A program made the translations under genes and the position numbers. Source: Occallatibacter riparius (GTDB lineage Bacteria; Acidobacteriota; Terriglobia; Terriglobales; Acidobacteriaceae). From it: DNA of 64,000 nt. The stretch is from NCBI RefSeq assembly GCF_025264625.1, contig NZ_CP093313.1, forward strand, positions 372,001 to 436,000. The letters are read 5' to 3'. This document shows positions 41,394-50,140 of the stretch, one piece after another; position 1 is the stretch's first letter, and each line of letters starts with the position of its first letter. Below the pieces are notes generated by a model, which did not search any database, had not been told where the DNA came from, and saw nothing but the letters and a program-made list of their open reading frames with translations.

Positions 41394-42557
41394 CTACGAC
41401 TTCTTGCCGGCCTTGTAGGAGGAGCTGACCTTCTGGCCGGCCTGCTGCAGGATGCCCTGCGCATCGGCGGCATAGGGGCCGTTGGGCGCCAATTCGAGGT
41501 ACTTCTGGTAGGCTTCAGCGCAGCCCGGAGGCAGAATGATGATCTGCTGCTTGGGGTTCTTGGGGTCGGGTCCCATGGTGGCGCTGCCGACCAGTCCCTG
41601 ACCCTTGAGGTAATAGAGGATGGCCAGGTTGGGGTCGTTGGGATTGGGGTTGGCGGCAATAGCCTTGTCGGCCGCGGCGATCTGGGCTTGGGCGTTGTTC
41701 TGCTGGAAGAAGATGACGGCCTGGTTCTTCAGATAGAAGGAGGCCTGGGGGGGATTGGCCTTGGCAGCGGCGTCGTAGGCGGCGTTCGCATCTTCAACCT
41801 TGCCGGTGCGGGCGTACGCTTCGCCGAGAATGCTCTGCGCCAGTCCCTGCACTTCAGGATTGGGCTTCTTCGAGGTTGTTTCGAGATCGACGGCCTTCTT
41901 GCAGGAGGTGATGGCGTCGTCGAACTTCTTGAGGCCGACCTCGGCCTGGCAGAGGCGAGCCCAGAGGATGGAGGCGTCGGTCTTGGCCGCGGTGTCCTTC
42001 AGCATCAACTGTTCGGCTTCAGTGAACTTCGCTGTCTTGGCTGCGGGGTCCTTGGTTGCGTCGGCCTCGTGGATGTCGTCGGCGACAGTCTTGAGGTCGG
42101 CGTTGAGGTGCTTGATGACCTCATTGGCCTTGAGCGCCTCAGAGTTGTGCTTCTTCATGTCCTCGAGCTGCTTCTGCTGATCAGCGGGGAGGGTCTTGAC
42201 GTAGGCCTCGCGGGACATGTCGATGTCCTGCTCGGTGGTCTGACCGGCAGTGACCTTGACGTTCTCGATCTTGTCGACCTGCTTGTCCTGGGGGGTGTCA
42301 GGCATGCGGAAGACGAGCGTGTAAGTACCGGCCGGAACTTCGCCGGTGAACTCGCCCTGAGCGTTGACCTGGAAGACATCTCCCTTGTCCTTGCCAGACG
42401 GCAGAGCGGTTACGTTGCCGGCACCCTGCGGAGCGCCGGTGGGATTAATGACGTGTCCGTGGATTTTGCCCGTGGGTGCGGCGGCAGGCGCCTGGGCCAT
42501 CACGGGGACAGCGACAAAGGCCACCAGCCCGAGGCAAAGTGAGAGGATCCGTTTCAT
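41394..42557 (-). CDS. Exported protein with carboxypeptidase-regulatory-like domain and TPR repeats
   Basis: A 387-residue exported protein. A signal peptide ends at about VMAQ-A; residues 30-125 form a beta-sandwich of the carboxypeptidase-regulatory type (KIHGHVINPTGAPQGAGNV to PAGTYTLVFRMPD). The rest is helical with TPR-like units (ILWARLCQAEVGLKKFDDAI and EAYARTGKVEDANAAYDAA) and an Ala/Lys-rich C-terminus. The ATG at 42557 has AAGGAGA in front. The same N-terminal fold occurs on the TonB receptors here. A role in envelope protein interaction is likely but no specific function is known. Confidence 0.8.
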   Translation of the reverse strand: MKRILSLCLGLVAFVAVPVMAQAPAAAPTGKIHGHVINPTGAPQGAGNVTALPSGKDKGDVFQVNAQGEFTGEVPAGTYTLVFRMPDTPQDKQVDKIENVKVTAGQTTEQDIDMSREAYVKTLPADQQKQLEDMKKHNSEALKANEVIKHLNADLKTVADDIHEADATKDPAAKTAKFTEAEQLMLKDTAAKTDASILWARLCQAEVGLKKFDDAITSCKKAVDLETTSKKPNPEVQGLAQSILGEAYARTGKVEDANAAYDAAAKANPPQASFYLKNQAVIFFQQNNAQAQIAAADKAIAANPNPNDPNLAILYYLKGQGLVGSATMGPDPKNPKQQIIILPPGCAEAYQKYLELAPNGPYAADAQGILQQAGQKVSSSYKAGKKS

Positions 42558-42900
42558 CGTTTTATCTCCTTGGAGCACCGCGAGCCACCAGGGCCGCGGA
42601 CTCAAAAATCAATCTCACTCGACCTTCGCGCACGGGGCGGCGAGGACGAGGAGCGAAGCTTGCGGGAAGATGTGATGAGTCAGAAAGCTGAACAAAGTGT
42701 CCCGCATACAGATCGTCCAGCACAGCCAAAGTTAAACCCTCGCGCAACCTCTCGACAAGGGTGCGCTGCCGTATATGGATGTGAACACGGCTGAGGCGCA
42801 AACGGTTGCGTGCGGCCGAAAAAGAGCTGCACCAACAGACTATGTTAGTGCGTCAGCCGGACGGACGATTGTGGCATAGATCACAGCCTAGAATAAAGAC
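42558..42900. other. Intergenic region between divergent genes
   Basis: About 340 bases separating the TPR gene (minus) from the acetyltransferase gene (plus). It must contain both promoters, but I could not assign good -35/-10 pairs. No repeat, RNA gene or open frame of interest was seen. Confidence 0.5.
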
Positions 42901-43413
42901 ATGGGAACGACGATTCGGGCGGCGACGGCCGAGGATGTGGGGCTGATTCTGCGGTTTGTCCGTGCGCTGGCAATGTATGAGCGCGAGCCGGACGCCGTGG
43001 AGGCCACCGAAGAGGACCTGCTGCGGCATGGGTTCGGGGAAACTCCTTACTTTCAGTGCTTAATCGCGGAGCGCGACGGGCAGCCGGCGGGTTTTGCGCT
43101 GTATTTCTACGATTACTCGACGTGGCTGGGGAAGCCGGGGCTGTACCTGGAAGATGTGTTCGTGGATCCACCGTTCCGGGGACTGGGGATCGGCAAGGCT
43201 CTGCTGCAACGGCTGGCGGCGATTGCGCTGGAGAAGGGCTGCGCACGGATGAAGTGGGAGGTGCTGGACTGGAACCAGCCAGCCATCGATTTCTATGGGG
43301 GGCTCGGAGCGGAGTTCCTGGATACGTGGCGGAACGTGCGGGTGAGTGGAGAGGCGCTGCGCAAATTGGCAGGCACCTGCGGTGCGGCTGACTGCGGCTT
43401 CGCAGTTAGTTGA
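42901..43413 (+). CDS. GNAT-family N-acetyltransferase
   Basis: A 170-residue acetyl-CoA-dependent acetyltransferase. Motif A is FVDPPFRGLGIGKALLQRLA, giving the pyrophosphate-binding R-G-x-G-x-G/A pattern; motif B includes WEVLDWNQPAIDFYGGLGA. The sequence resembles the diamine (spermidine/spermine) acetyltransferase-like branch, with LYFYDYSTWLGKPGLYLED, so a small amine or thialysine-like substrate is possible. It precedes trmFO but a palindromic repeat lies between them, so they are probably transcribed separately. Confidence 0.88.
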   Translation: MGTTIRAATAEDVGLILRFVRALAMYEREPDAVEATEEDLLRHGFGETPYFQCLIAERDGQPAGFALYFYDYSTWLGKPGLYLEDVFVDPPFRGLGIGKALLQRLAAIALEKGCARMKWEVLDWNQPAIDFYGGLGAEFLDTWRNVRVSGEALRKLAGTCGAADCGFAVS

Positions 43414-43430
43414 ATTGAGGTTTGTGATCT

Positions 43431-43466
43431 CCCACCCTAAACGCAAAAGACGCGTTTAGGATGGGG
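43431..43466. repeat. Dispersed TAAACGC palindrome, copy 2
   Basis: CCCACCCTAAACGC (43431-43444) and GCGTTTAGGATGGG (43452-43465) have the same arms as copy 1, including the same mismatch, with a different loop (AAAAGAC). The flanking ATCT before and GGCACCCC after are also close to those of copy 1. It lies between the acetyltransferase and trmFO. Confidence 0.8.
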
Positions 43467-43551
43467 CACCCCAGGGTCCGTGTCCGGGCTGGCCTGGAAC
43501 GGCAGATTCCCTATCGGGAATGACAGCAAGAAGAGCAAAGGCAAAACGACA

Positions 43552-44910
43552 TTGAGGAAGATTCGGGTGATTGGCGGAGGGCTGGCGGGGCCGGAGGCGG
43601 CGCTGACGGCGGCCCGGTTGGGCTGCGAGGTGGAGCTTTATGAAATGCGGCACGTGGTGGATGGAAAACCGCTGCTGACGCCGGCGCACCGGACCACGGA
43701 TTTCGGCGAGCTGGTCTGCTCGAACTCGCTGAAGAGCGAATCGGAGAATACGGCTCCGTGGCTGCTGAAGCAGGAGATGCGGCGCTATGGGTCCGCGCTG
43801 TTGAAGATGGCCGATGAGACAGCGGTTCCGGCGGGGCATGCGCTGGCGGTGGATCGGGTGGAGTTTTCGCGGCGGATCCAGGAGGCGATCGAGCGGGAGC
43901 CGCGGATCAGGGTGGTTCGCGAGGAAGTGACTTCGCTGGAGGATTACGACGGGCTGACGATCGTGGCGACGGGGCCGCTAACGTCAGATGCGCTGGGCAC
44001 GGAGATTCAGAGGATTACCGGATCGCAGCACCTGGCGTTTTATGACTCGATTTCGCCGATCGTGGATGCCGAGACGATCGATATGGAGCGGGTGTACTTT
44101 GCCGCGCGGTGGGATAAGGGCACGCCCGACTATATCAATTGCCCGATGAACCGCGAGGAGTATGACGCGTTTTATGAGGCGCTGGTGGGTGCGGAGGCCG
44201 CGGAGTCGAAGGAGTGGGAGAAGTGCGACTATTTTGAGGGCTGTCTGCCGATCGAGGTGCTGGCGCGGCGCGGGCGGGATACGCTGCGGTTCGGGCCGAT
44301 GAAGCCAGTGGGCTTGCGCGATCCGCGGACCGGGAAGACGCCTTGGGCGGTGGTGCAGTTGCGCAAGGAGAATCTGCGGGCGGACAGCTATAACCTGGTC
44401 GGGTTCCAGAATCACCTCAAGTATGGTGAGCAGGCGAAGGTGCTGCGGTTGATTCCCGGTCTCGAGAACGCGCGGTTCCTGCGGTACGGGCAGATTCATC
44501 GCAACACCTATATCTGTGCGCCTGCGCTGCTGGATGCGGCGCTGCGCCTGAAGGAACGGCCGGCGATTCTGTTCGCGGGGCAGATTTCCGGCGTCGAGGG
44601 ATATACGGAGTCGATTGCGACGGGGATGCTGGCGGGGATCTACGCAGCTGGAATCTCTCGCGGAGAGGAGCCCGTGCCGGTTCCGCGGGGAACGGCGCTG
44701 GGGTCGCTGGTGCACTACATTACGCACGCCGATGTGAAGCATTTTCAGCCGGCGAACATCACGTTCGATCTGCTGGTGCCCCTTGAGGAAGAGACGCGCA
44801 AGAAGGTGCGGGATAAGAAGGAACGCAAGCGGATCCAGTGCGAGAGAGCGCTGGCGGAATTCGATGCCTGGATGGCGGCGGAGCAGCTCTACCACTCTAA
44901 ACACGTTTAG
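43552..44910 (+). CDS. trmFO: Methylenetetrahydrofolate--tRNA-(uracil-5-)-methyltransferase TrmFO
   Basis: A 452-residue FAD enzyme that methylates U54 in the T loop of tRNA using methylenetetrahydrofolate. Signatures are the N-terminal dinucleotide fold IRVIGGGLAGPEAALTAARL, LVCSNSLKSES, YINCPMNREEYDAFY, the RFGPMKPVGLRDPRTG segment and AGQISGVEGYTES. The family normally starts a few residues before the I-x-V-I-G-G-G, which points to the TTG at 43552 (AAAGG upstream); the longer frame from GTG 43480 runs through repeat DNA. The last codons, YHSKHV and the stop, lie inside palindrome copy 3. Confidence 0.94.
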   Translation: MRKIRVIGGGLAGPEAALTAARLGCEVELYEMRHVVDGKPLLTPAHRTTDFGELVCSNSLKSESENTAPWLLKQEMRRYGSALLKMADETAVPAGHALAVDRVEFSRRIQEAIEREPRIRVVREEVTSLEDYDGLTIVATGPLTSDALGTEIQRITGSQHLAFYDSISPIVDAETIDMERVYFAARWDKGTPDYINCPMNREEYDAFYEALVGAEAAESKEWEKCDYFEGCLPIEVLARRGRDTLRFGPMKPVGLRDPRTGKTPWAVVQLRKENLRADSYNLVGFQNHLKYGEQAKVLRLIPGLENARFLRYGQIHRNTYICAPALLDAALRLKERPAILFAGQISGVEGYTESIATGMLAGIYAAGISRGEEPVPVPRGTALGSLVHYITHADVKHFQPANITFDLLVPLEEETRKKVRDKKERKRIQCERALAEFDAWMAAEQLYHSKHV

Positions 44911-44914
44911 GGTG
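44892..44914. repeat. Dispersed palindrome, copy 3 (shortened), overlapping the trmFO stop
   Basis: CCACTCTAAAC (44892-44902) and GTTTAGGGTG (44905-44914) form a shortened relative of copies 1 and 2, followed by CGGCACTCGGG. Its left arm and loop encode the last residues of TrmFO and the right arm supplies TAG. The palindrome may therefore serve as both coding end and terminator. Confidence 0.65.
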
Positions 44915-44970
44915 CGGCACTCGGGTGCGTGGTTAAGTGGGTATTCAAAAGCAGGCTCTTCACCTGCAGT

Positions 44971-44985
44971 TCAGAATGACAAATT
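44971..44985. repeat. Dispersed intergenic repeat, copy 2
   Basis: TCAGAATGACAAATT is identical to 38397-38411 and here lies about 55 bases after palindrome copy 3. The stretch 44911-45282 also contains a good promoter (45178-45207) but no gene. Confidence 0.5.
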
Positions 44986-45177
44986 CTAGAGAAGGAGTTT
45001 GGCCCAAAAGCTCGTCCGATGAGTTACGGCCGAGCTTGACGTGCAGTTTGCCGGCTTCCCTACCCTCTCGCGTAACTCGTGCTCCATGGCTCGAACGGCA
45101 GGCAATCGTACTATCCACAAATTAAAGGGCTTTTCCTGCGGCTCATTCAAGCTTCCCTCCGCGCCGGAACAGGGGCG

Positions 45178-45207
45178 TTGACAGGCGTCTCTCAGGGGAC
45201 GTACACT
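45178..45207 (+). promoter_or_regulatory. Promoter of the second TonB receptor gene
   Basis: TTGACA (45178-45183), an 18-base spacer and TACACT (45202-45207) form a good sigma-70 match about 75 bases before the receptor start. No operator-like palindrome overlaps it. Confidence 0.6.
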
Positions 45208-45282
45208 TCGCGCGCCCTTTAGTTCAAGTCTCGAACAAATGCAAAATTGAAAGACGGATTCAGGGAACAGGGAGGCCAACGT

Positions 45283-48200
45283 ATGCAACGCAGGTCAAAG
45301 GCAGGTTCCACCTATCTACGGTGGGCCATTCGGATGTGGGTGTTCCTCGGGGCGCTCACATTCACATTAGGAGCGTCCGCCCAGGGTGGAGGCAACGTCG
45401 CGATCTCCGGAACGGTAACGGATGCATCGGGCGCGATCGTCAGCGGAGCCCAGGTGAAGGTGACCCAAAAGAACACCTCAACCGTTCGCACGGCAGCGAC
45501 GAATAACGCCGGTCAGTTCAACTTCCCCTCGCTACCCCCTACTACCTACACGGTGTCGGTGCAGGCGCAAGGTTTCAAGCAATATGTGCAGGATGTGGTG
45601 CTGCTCGCCGATCAGATCCGTGACCTCGATATTCATCTGCAGGTCGGGTCGGAAACGCAGCAGATCACGGTGGAAGCATCGAATGTCTCGGTCAACACGG
45701 TGAGCCAGGAATTGAGCCAGGTGATTGAGAGCTCGCGGCTGAGCGATCTGCCACTGAACGGCAGAAACGCGGCCGATCTCACGCTTCTAGTGCCCGGGGC
45801 AACGACAGCGATCGCGAACAACTCCGGTACGCTGCAGGGTGACACTAAGCAGGTTCCTGGCGCCGAAGCGATCGCGGTGAATGGTGCGCGTCCCGATCAG
45901 ATTGGCTACAACCTGGATGGGGCCAACAACCAGGATCTGATGAGCAACACGAACAATCCGTTTCCGTTCCCTGATGCGCTACAGGAGTTCAGTGTTCAGA
46001 CGAACAGCTTCGACGCGCAGTATGGCAATAATGCCGGCGCCGTTGTGAACGTGGTGACCAAGTCAGGCACCAACAATTTCCACGGTGACCTGTTTGAATT
46101 CGTTCGCAACGGCGCGTTCAACGCGCGCAACTACTTTGCCCCGACGGTAGATCCGTTGAAGCGCAACCAGTTCGGCGCAACTGTTGGCGGTCCCATTCAC
46201 AAGAACACTACCTTCTTTTTCTTTGGGTGGCAGAAGACGATCATTCGCAGCGTGAACAATGCCACGAACGCGATTGTGCCGACGGCGGATAACCTGAACG
46301 GAAATTTCTCGCTCACTAATCCCAACACCGTCATTACCAATCCGTTCACGCACACCCCTTATGCCAGCAACGCCAACATCGGACCGCTTGACCCGGTAGC
46401 CCTCAACATGGCGAAGAATCTGCCGGTGCTGCCGGCGGGATCGACGAATGGGTCGGTGACGTTCGGCACGCCGCTGCAGCAGAACTTCGACGAGTACATC
46501 ACTAGGGTAGAGCAGATGTTTCGCGGTCAGGACCGTCTGTTTGGACGGTTTTACCTCAACAAGTACCGTCACGCGCCAACCTATGACGGCAAAGACCTGC
46601 TGACGGCAGGGCCTGGATCAACGGTCACAACACAGAACTGGGCGATTGGCTATACGTGGGTGATTTCGCCGCAACTGGTGAATAACACGATCATTGACTT
46701 TGTACGTTCGGCCTCAGATCGCGGCCAGCAGGGCGGACCGGGGGGCACGGTGCCGGACATGAAGACCTTCGGCTCGAACATCTGGCAACTGCCCACGGCG
46801 CAGAGCGGCATGCGCAACTTCGGTGTTGCCGGCGATTTCACGCTGGGCGGCTTCACCGATGCGAAGTTCATCCGGAACACTTATGACCTTCGCGAGGTGC
46901 TTGACTGGAACAAAGGCAAGCACGACATGACGTTCGGCTACGATCTGGAACTGGATCAGTCGATCATCCGGAATACCGATCTGGAGAATGGCAGCTTCAA
47001 CTTCACGAGCGATGTGACGGGACTGTCGATGGCGAGCTTCCTGCTCGGCTATCAGCACACATTCACCCAGACATCGGGCGACTTCTCCGACTCGCGCGAG
47101 AACCCGATGGGCGTGTTCTTCAATGACAAGTGGAAGGTGTCGCCGCGGCTCACGCTGGATTACGGATTACGCTGGGAACCGCAGCAGGTGATGAAGGAAA
47201 CCCGGGGGCGCATCGAGCAGTTCCGTCCTGATGCGCAAGCTGCCGGTGTTCAATCGGCGATTATTCCGAGCGCCCCTGCGGGCCTGTTCTTCATCGGCGA
47301 CAAGTACAACGGCATCAGCGTGCCGGATCGTGGCCAGACGGGCGACTTCAACAACTTTGCTCCTCGCGTGGGCATTGTGTGGGACCCGACCGGATCGGGC
47401 AAGATGTCTCTGCGCGCGGGAGGCGGTCTGTTCTACTACTCGCGGCTGCCCGGATTATTCCTGAACGATGCGGCAATTTCCGCGCCCTTCAGCCTGCGCA
47501 TCGACCTCAACGACTCAACAACGGGACCCTCGCAGATTGGTACGCTCTCGGATCCTCTGGCTGCGTATCCGAACTTCACCAGCGGCTTTCCGCAGCGCTA
47601 TACCTTGGAGACCGCTCCAAAAGATGCGACGTTCGTAAAGAACCCGACGGTGTTCAGCCTGCAGCCGGGGGTCAAGTGGACAACGCCGGAGATCTACGAC
47701 TGGAACGTCACATTTGAGCGCCAACTGCGCGCAGATACCGTGATGCACGCCTCGTATGTGGGCACGCGCGGTACGCATCTGCGCCAGGATGTGAACCTCA
47801 ACCCGGGCGTTTACACGGCCGGCAGCAGCGCTTCACTGCAGACGCGGAGGCCGTTCCAGCCGTTCGCCGTAATTTACGAGAACCGGAACACGGGGGCCAA
47901 TGGCTATAACGGTCTCCAGTTCGATTTGGAGAAGCGGGCGACGGGGAACGGAGGCCTCCTGAATCAGATCACGCTGCTTGGCAATTACACCTACTCGCAT
48001 GCGAACGACTACGGGTTGGCGGAGAATGGCGGGATCACCGATATCGGATCGAGCATCGGATCGGGAATGTCCTTCTATGATCCGAGGCAGCATGCGTTCG
48101 AAACCGGACCAGCAACCTTTGATCGGAGACACCACGTGGTGGTTTCGTACGTATGGAATCTGCCCAAGCTGACTAACTCGAATGCGTTGGTTCGCAACGT

Positions 48201-48750
48201 CATTGGCGGATGGCAATGGACGGGTATCTATTCGTTCAGCTCCGGCGATCCGCTGACGATCCTGGCAGGAAAAGACCGTTCAACCACGGGCAACAATCTC
48301 GATCGTGCAGATTACGTCGGCCCTGCGGGCCAGCTCGGCAGCAGGGGAACCCCAACTCAATGCCCAGCTGGAACTCCGGGGAAATTCTTTGCCTGCTCAC
48401 CCTGGCTTGACACATCGCGGTTCTATGTCCCTGGAGTGAACAACACCGATAAGCCAGATGGACAGTACGGCAATGTTGGCAAGGGGACCTATCGCGGGCC
48501 GAACGTCTGGACCGCGGATACGGGGCTCATCAAGAACATTTACCCGTTCTCATCGCACGAGAACTTGAATTTCCAGTTCCGCGGCGAATTCTTCAATATC
48601 TTCAACCATCCGCAGTTCAGTGACCCGAACACGACGGTGGCAAACGCGGCCTTTGGCAGCATTCGGTCGACGATCGGCACGGCCACAGGCAATGTGGGCA
48701 CAACTGCGGATTCGCGCATCATCCAGCTCGCCCTGAAGTTCAACTTCTAG
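45283..48750 (+). CDS. TonB-dependent receptor with carboxypeptidase-regulatory-like domain
   Basis: An outer membrane receptor of 1155 residues. The signal peptide (to about residue 33, ASAQ-G) precedes the beta-sandwich domain (VAISGTVTDASGAIVSGAQV), the plug (SDLPLNGRNAADLTLLVPGA and DQIGYNLDGANNQD), and a long barrel ending IIQLALKFNF with the terminal Phe. ATG at 45283 is fixed by GGGAGG about nine bases upstream; the frame is open 12 codons further. It is upstream of two Gfo/Idh/MocA enzymes and a GH79 enzyme, so it probably imports the oligosaccharide that they degrade. Its sequence differs clearly from the receptor at 11069-14845. Confidence 0.92.
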   Translation: MQRRSKAGSTYLRWAIRMWVFLGALTFTLGASAQGGGNVAISGTVTDASGAIVSGAQVKVTQKNTSTVRTAATNNAGQFNFPSLPPTTYTVSVQAQGFKQYVQDVVLLADQIRDLDIHLQVGSETQQITVEASNVSVNTVSQELSQVIESSRLSDLPLNGRNAADLTLLVPGATTAIANNSGTLQGDTKQVPGAEAIAVNGARPDQIGYNLDGANNQDLMSNTNNPFPFPDALQEFSVQTNSFDAQYGNNAGAVVNVVTKSGTNNFHGDLFEFVRNGAFNARNYFAPTVDPLKRNQFGATVGGPIHKNTTFFFFGWQKTIIRSVNNATNAIVPTADNLNGNFSLTNPNTVITNPFTHTPYASNANIGPLDPVALNMAKNLPVLPAGSTNGSVTFGTPLQQNFDEYITRVEQMFRGQDRLFGRFYLNKYRHAPTYDGKDLLTAGPGSTVTTQNWAIGYTWVISPQLVNNTIIDFVRSASDRGQQGGPGGTVPDMKTFGSNIWQLPTAQSGMRNFGVAGDFTLGGFTDAKFIRNTYDLREVLDWNKGKHDMTFGYDLELDQSIIRNTDLENGSFNFTSDVTGLSMASFLLGYQHTFTQTSGDFSDSRENPMGVFFNDKWKVSPRLTLDYGLRWEPQQVMKETRGRIEQFRPDAQAAGVQSAIIPSAPAGLFFIGDKYNGISVPDRGQTGDFNNFAPRVGIVWDPTGSGKMSLRAGGGLFYYSRLPGLFLNDAAISAPFSLRIDLNDSTTGPSQIGTLSDPLAAYPNFTSGFPQRYTLETAPKDATFVKNPTVFSLQPGVKWTTPEIYDWNVTFERQLRADTVMHASYVGTRGTHLRQDVNLNPGVYTAGSSASLQTRRPFQPFAVIYENRNTGANGYNGLQFDLEKRATGNGGLLNQITLLGNYTYSHANDYGLAENGGITDIGSSIGSGMSFYDPRQHAFETGPATFDRRHHVVVSYVWNLPKLTNSNALVRNVIGGWQWTGIYSFSSGDPLTILAGKDRSTTGNNLDRADYVGPAGQLGSRGTPTQCPAGTPGKFFACSPWLDTSRFYVPGVNNTDKPDGQYGNVGKGTYRGPNVWTADTGLIKNIYPFSSHENLNFQFRGEFFNIFNHPQFSDPNTTVANAAFGSIRSTIGTATGNVGTTADSRIIQLALKFNF

Positions 48751-48798
48751 GGCGCTATCAACAGCCTGCGATTCACGGAACGCGTGAATTGCTCAGCA

Positions 48799-48826
48799 GG
48801 GAGGGCCGGGATGACCGGCTCCTCCC
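48799..48826 (+). terminator. Hairpin after the TonB receptor gene
   Basis: GGGAGGGCCGG at 48799-48809 pairs with CCGGCTCCTCCC at 48815-48826 with one bulge and a 5-base loop, 48 bases after the receptor stop. It is GC-rich and followed by GTAAAAT rather than a T-run, so it is a probable but not certain terminator. Confidence 0.55.
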
Positions 48827-48898
48827 GTAAAATACTGGCGGATTCGCCGCTCTCTAGTTTTGGTGGCGCGCCTGACTCTCCTATTGTGAGTGGCCCTC

Positions 48899-50122
48899 AT
48901 GGATGCTGATTCCCTTCTCCCTCGCCGCGCATTTCTTCGCAATCTTTCTGCTGCCGGCATGATTTCTGCTCTTCCTTCTTTCGCGGCTGCTCCGCCAGTG
49001 ATTTCTGGCGACAGTGTGCGGGAGGAGGTACTTCCCTTTTCAGAGGATGCGCCGCCGCAACATTCCATCAAGTTTGGCGTGTGCGGCATCAGCCATCCGC
49101 ATATCTACGGGATGATTGAAGCGGTGAAGCGCGGCGGAGGCGTTCTGACGAAGGTGTGGGCGCTGGAGCCGGAACTGCTGGCGGCGTTTCAGAAGCGATA
49201 CCCCGACGTGGCGGTGGCGAAGACGCAGGACGAGGTCATTCACGACAGCTCGATTCAGCTTGTGCTGAGTTCGCAGATCGCCAACGAGCGCGCGCCGATC
49301 GGGATTCGGTGCATGAAGGCCGGCAAGGATTTCCTTTCGGACAAGCCGGGTATCACTACGCTCGAGCAGCTGAAGGAAGTGCGCGAGACCATCGCCGCGA
49401 CGAAGCGCATTTACGCCATCATGTATTCCGAGCGGCTGGAGGTGAAGGCCGCGGTGAAGGCCGGCGAACTGATTCAAGCGGGTGCGATCGGGAATGTGAT
49501 TCAGACGATCAACATCGCACCGCATCAGATTCGGCAGAAGCCGGGCAGCGATGCGGGAAGTGCGGGATCAATCGACGGCAGGCCGGCGTGGTTCTGGAAG
49601 GACGTTCAGTTCGGCGGGATTCTGTGCGACATTGGCTCACACCAGGTGGATCAGTTCTTGTACTACACCGGGTCGACACAGGCCGAGGTGGTTGCGTCGC
49701 AGGTTGCGAATGTGCGGCATCCGAGCCATCCGGAATTCCAGGATTTTGGCGACATGATGCTGCGCGGAAACAACGGCTTCGGTTACGTGAGGCTGGATTG
49801 GTTCACGCCATATGGCCTAGGCACCTGGGGAGACGGAAGGCTCTTCGTGCTGGGGACGGAGGGCTACATCGAGCTCAGGAAATACACGAATGTCGCAGTA
49901 AGCAAGCAGGGGAACAATCTGTTCATTGTCGATCAGAAGGAAGCCAGGTACATCGACTGCAACAACCTGACGCTGCCGTTTGGTCCGCAGTTTGTGAGCG
50001 ACATCGTGAATCGCACGCACACCGCGCAGGACCAGACGCAGTGCCTTTTGGCCGCCGAGCTTTCAATCAAAGCGCAGATGCATGCAACGCACGCTCACCT
50101 CGCCTGGGAGAGCCGGGCCTGA
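48899..50122 (+). CDS. Gfo/Idh/MocA-family oxidoreductase, Tat-exported
   Basis: A 407-residue NAD(P)-dependent sugar oxidoreductase with a twin-arginine-like signal (PRRAFLRNLSAAGMISAL). The Rossmann domain starts IKFGVCGISHPHIYGMIEAV; the usual G-x-G-x-x-G is altered to GVCGISH. The EKP motif that carries the catalytic lysine reads SDKPGI, and the second half has ILCDIGSHQVDQFLYYTG, the region that usually holds the catalytic His. ATG 48899 and GTG 48890 are both possible starts. It is 18 bases before a second enzyme of the same family. Confidence 0.85.
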   Translation: MDADSLLPRRAFLRNLSAAGMISALPSFAAAPPVISGDSVREEVLPFSEDAPPQHSIKFGVCGISHPHIYGMIEAVKRGGGVLTKVWALEPELLAAFQKRYPDVAVAKTQDEVIHDSSIQLVLSSQIANERAPIGIRCMKAGKDFLSDKPGITTLEQLKEVRETIAATKRIYAIMYSERLEVKAAVKAGELIQAGAIGNVIQTINIAPHQIRQKPGSDAGSAGSIDGRPAWFWKDVQFGGILCDIGSHQVDQFLYYTGSTQAEVVASQVANVRHPSHPEFQDFGDMMLRGNNGFGYVRLDWFTPYGLGTWGDGRLFVLGTEGYIELRKYTNVAVSKQGNNLFIVDQKEARYIDCNNLTLPFGPQFVSDIVNRTHTAQDQTQCLLAAELSIKAQMHATHAHLAWESRA

Positions 50123-50140
50123 TTTGCTTTGGAGATGCAG

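Noticed and set aside
41388..42542. Open frame of 384 codons on the plus strand opposite the TPR gene
   Set aside because: Leu/Gly/Val-rich repetitive product with no domain; it mirrors the real minus-strand gene, which has a ribosome binding site and signal peptide.
43984..44904. Open frame of 306 codons on the minus strand inside trmFO
   Set aside because: Arg/His/Leu-rich antisense shadow; TrmFO is unmistakable on the plus strand.
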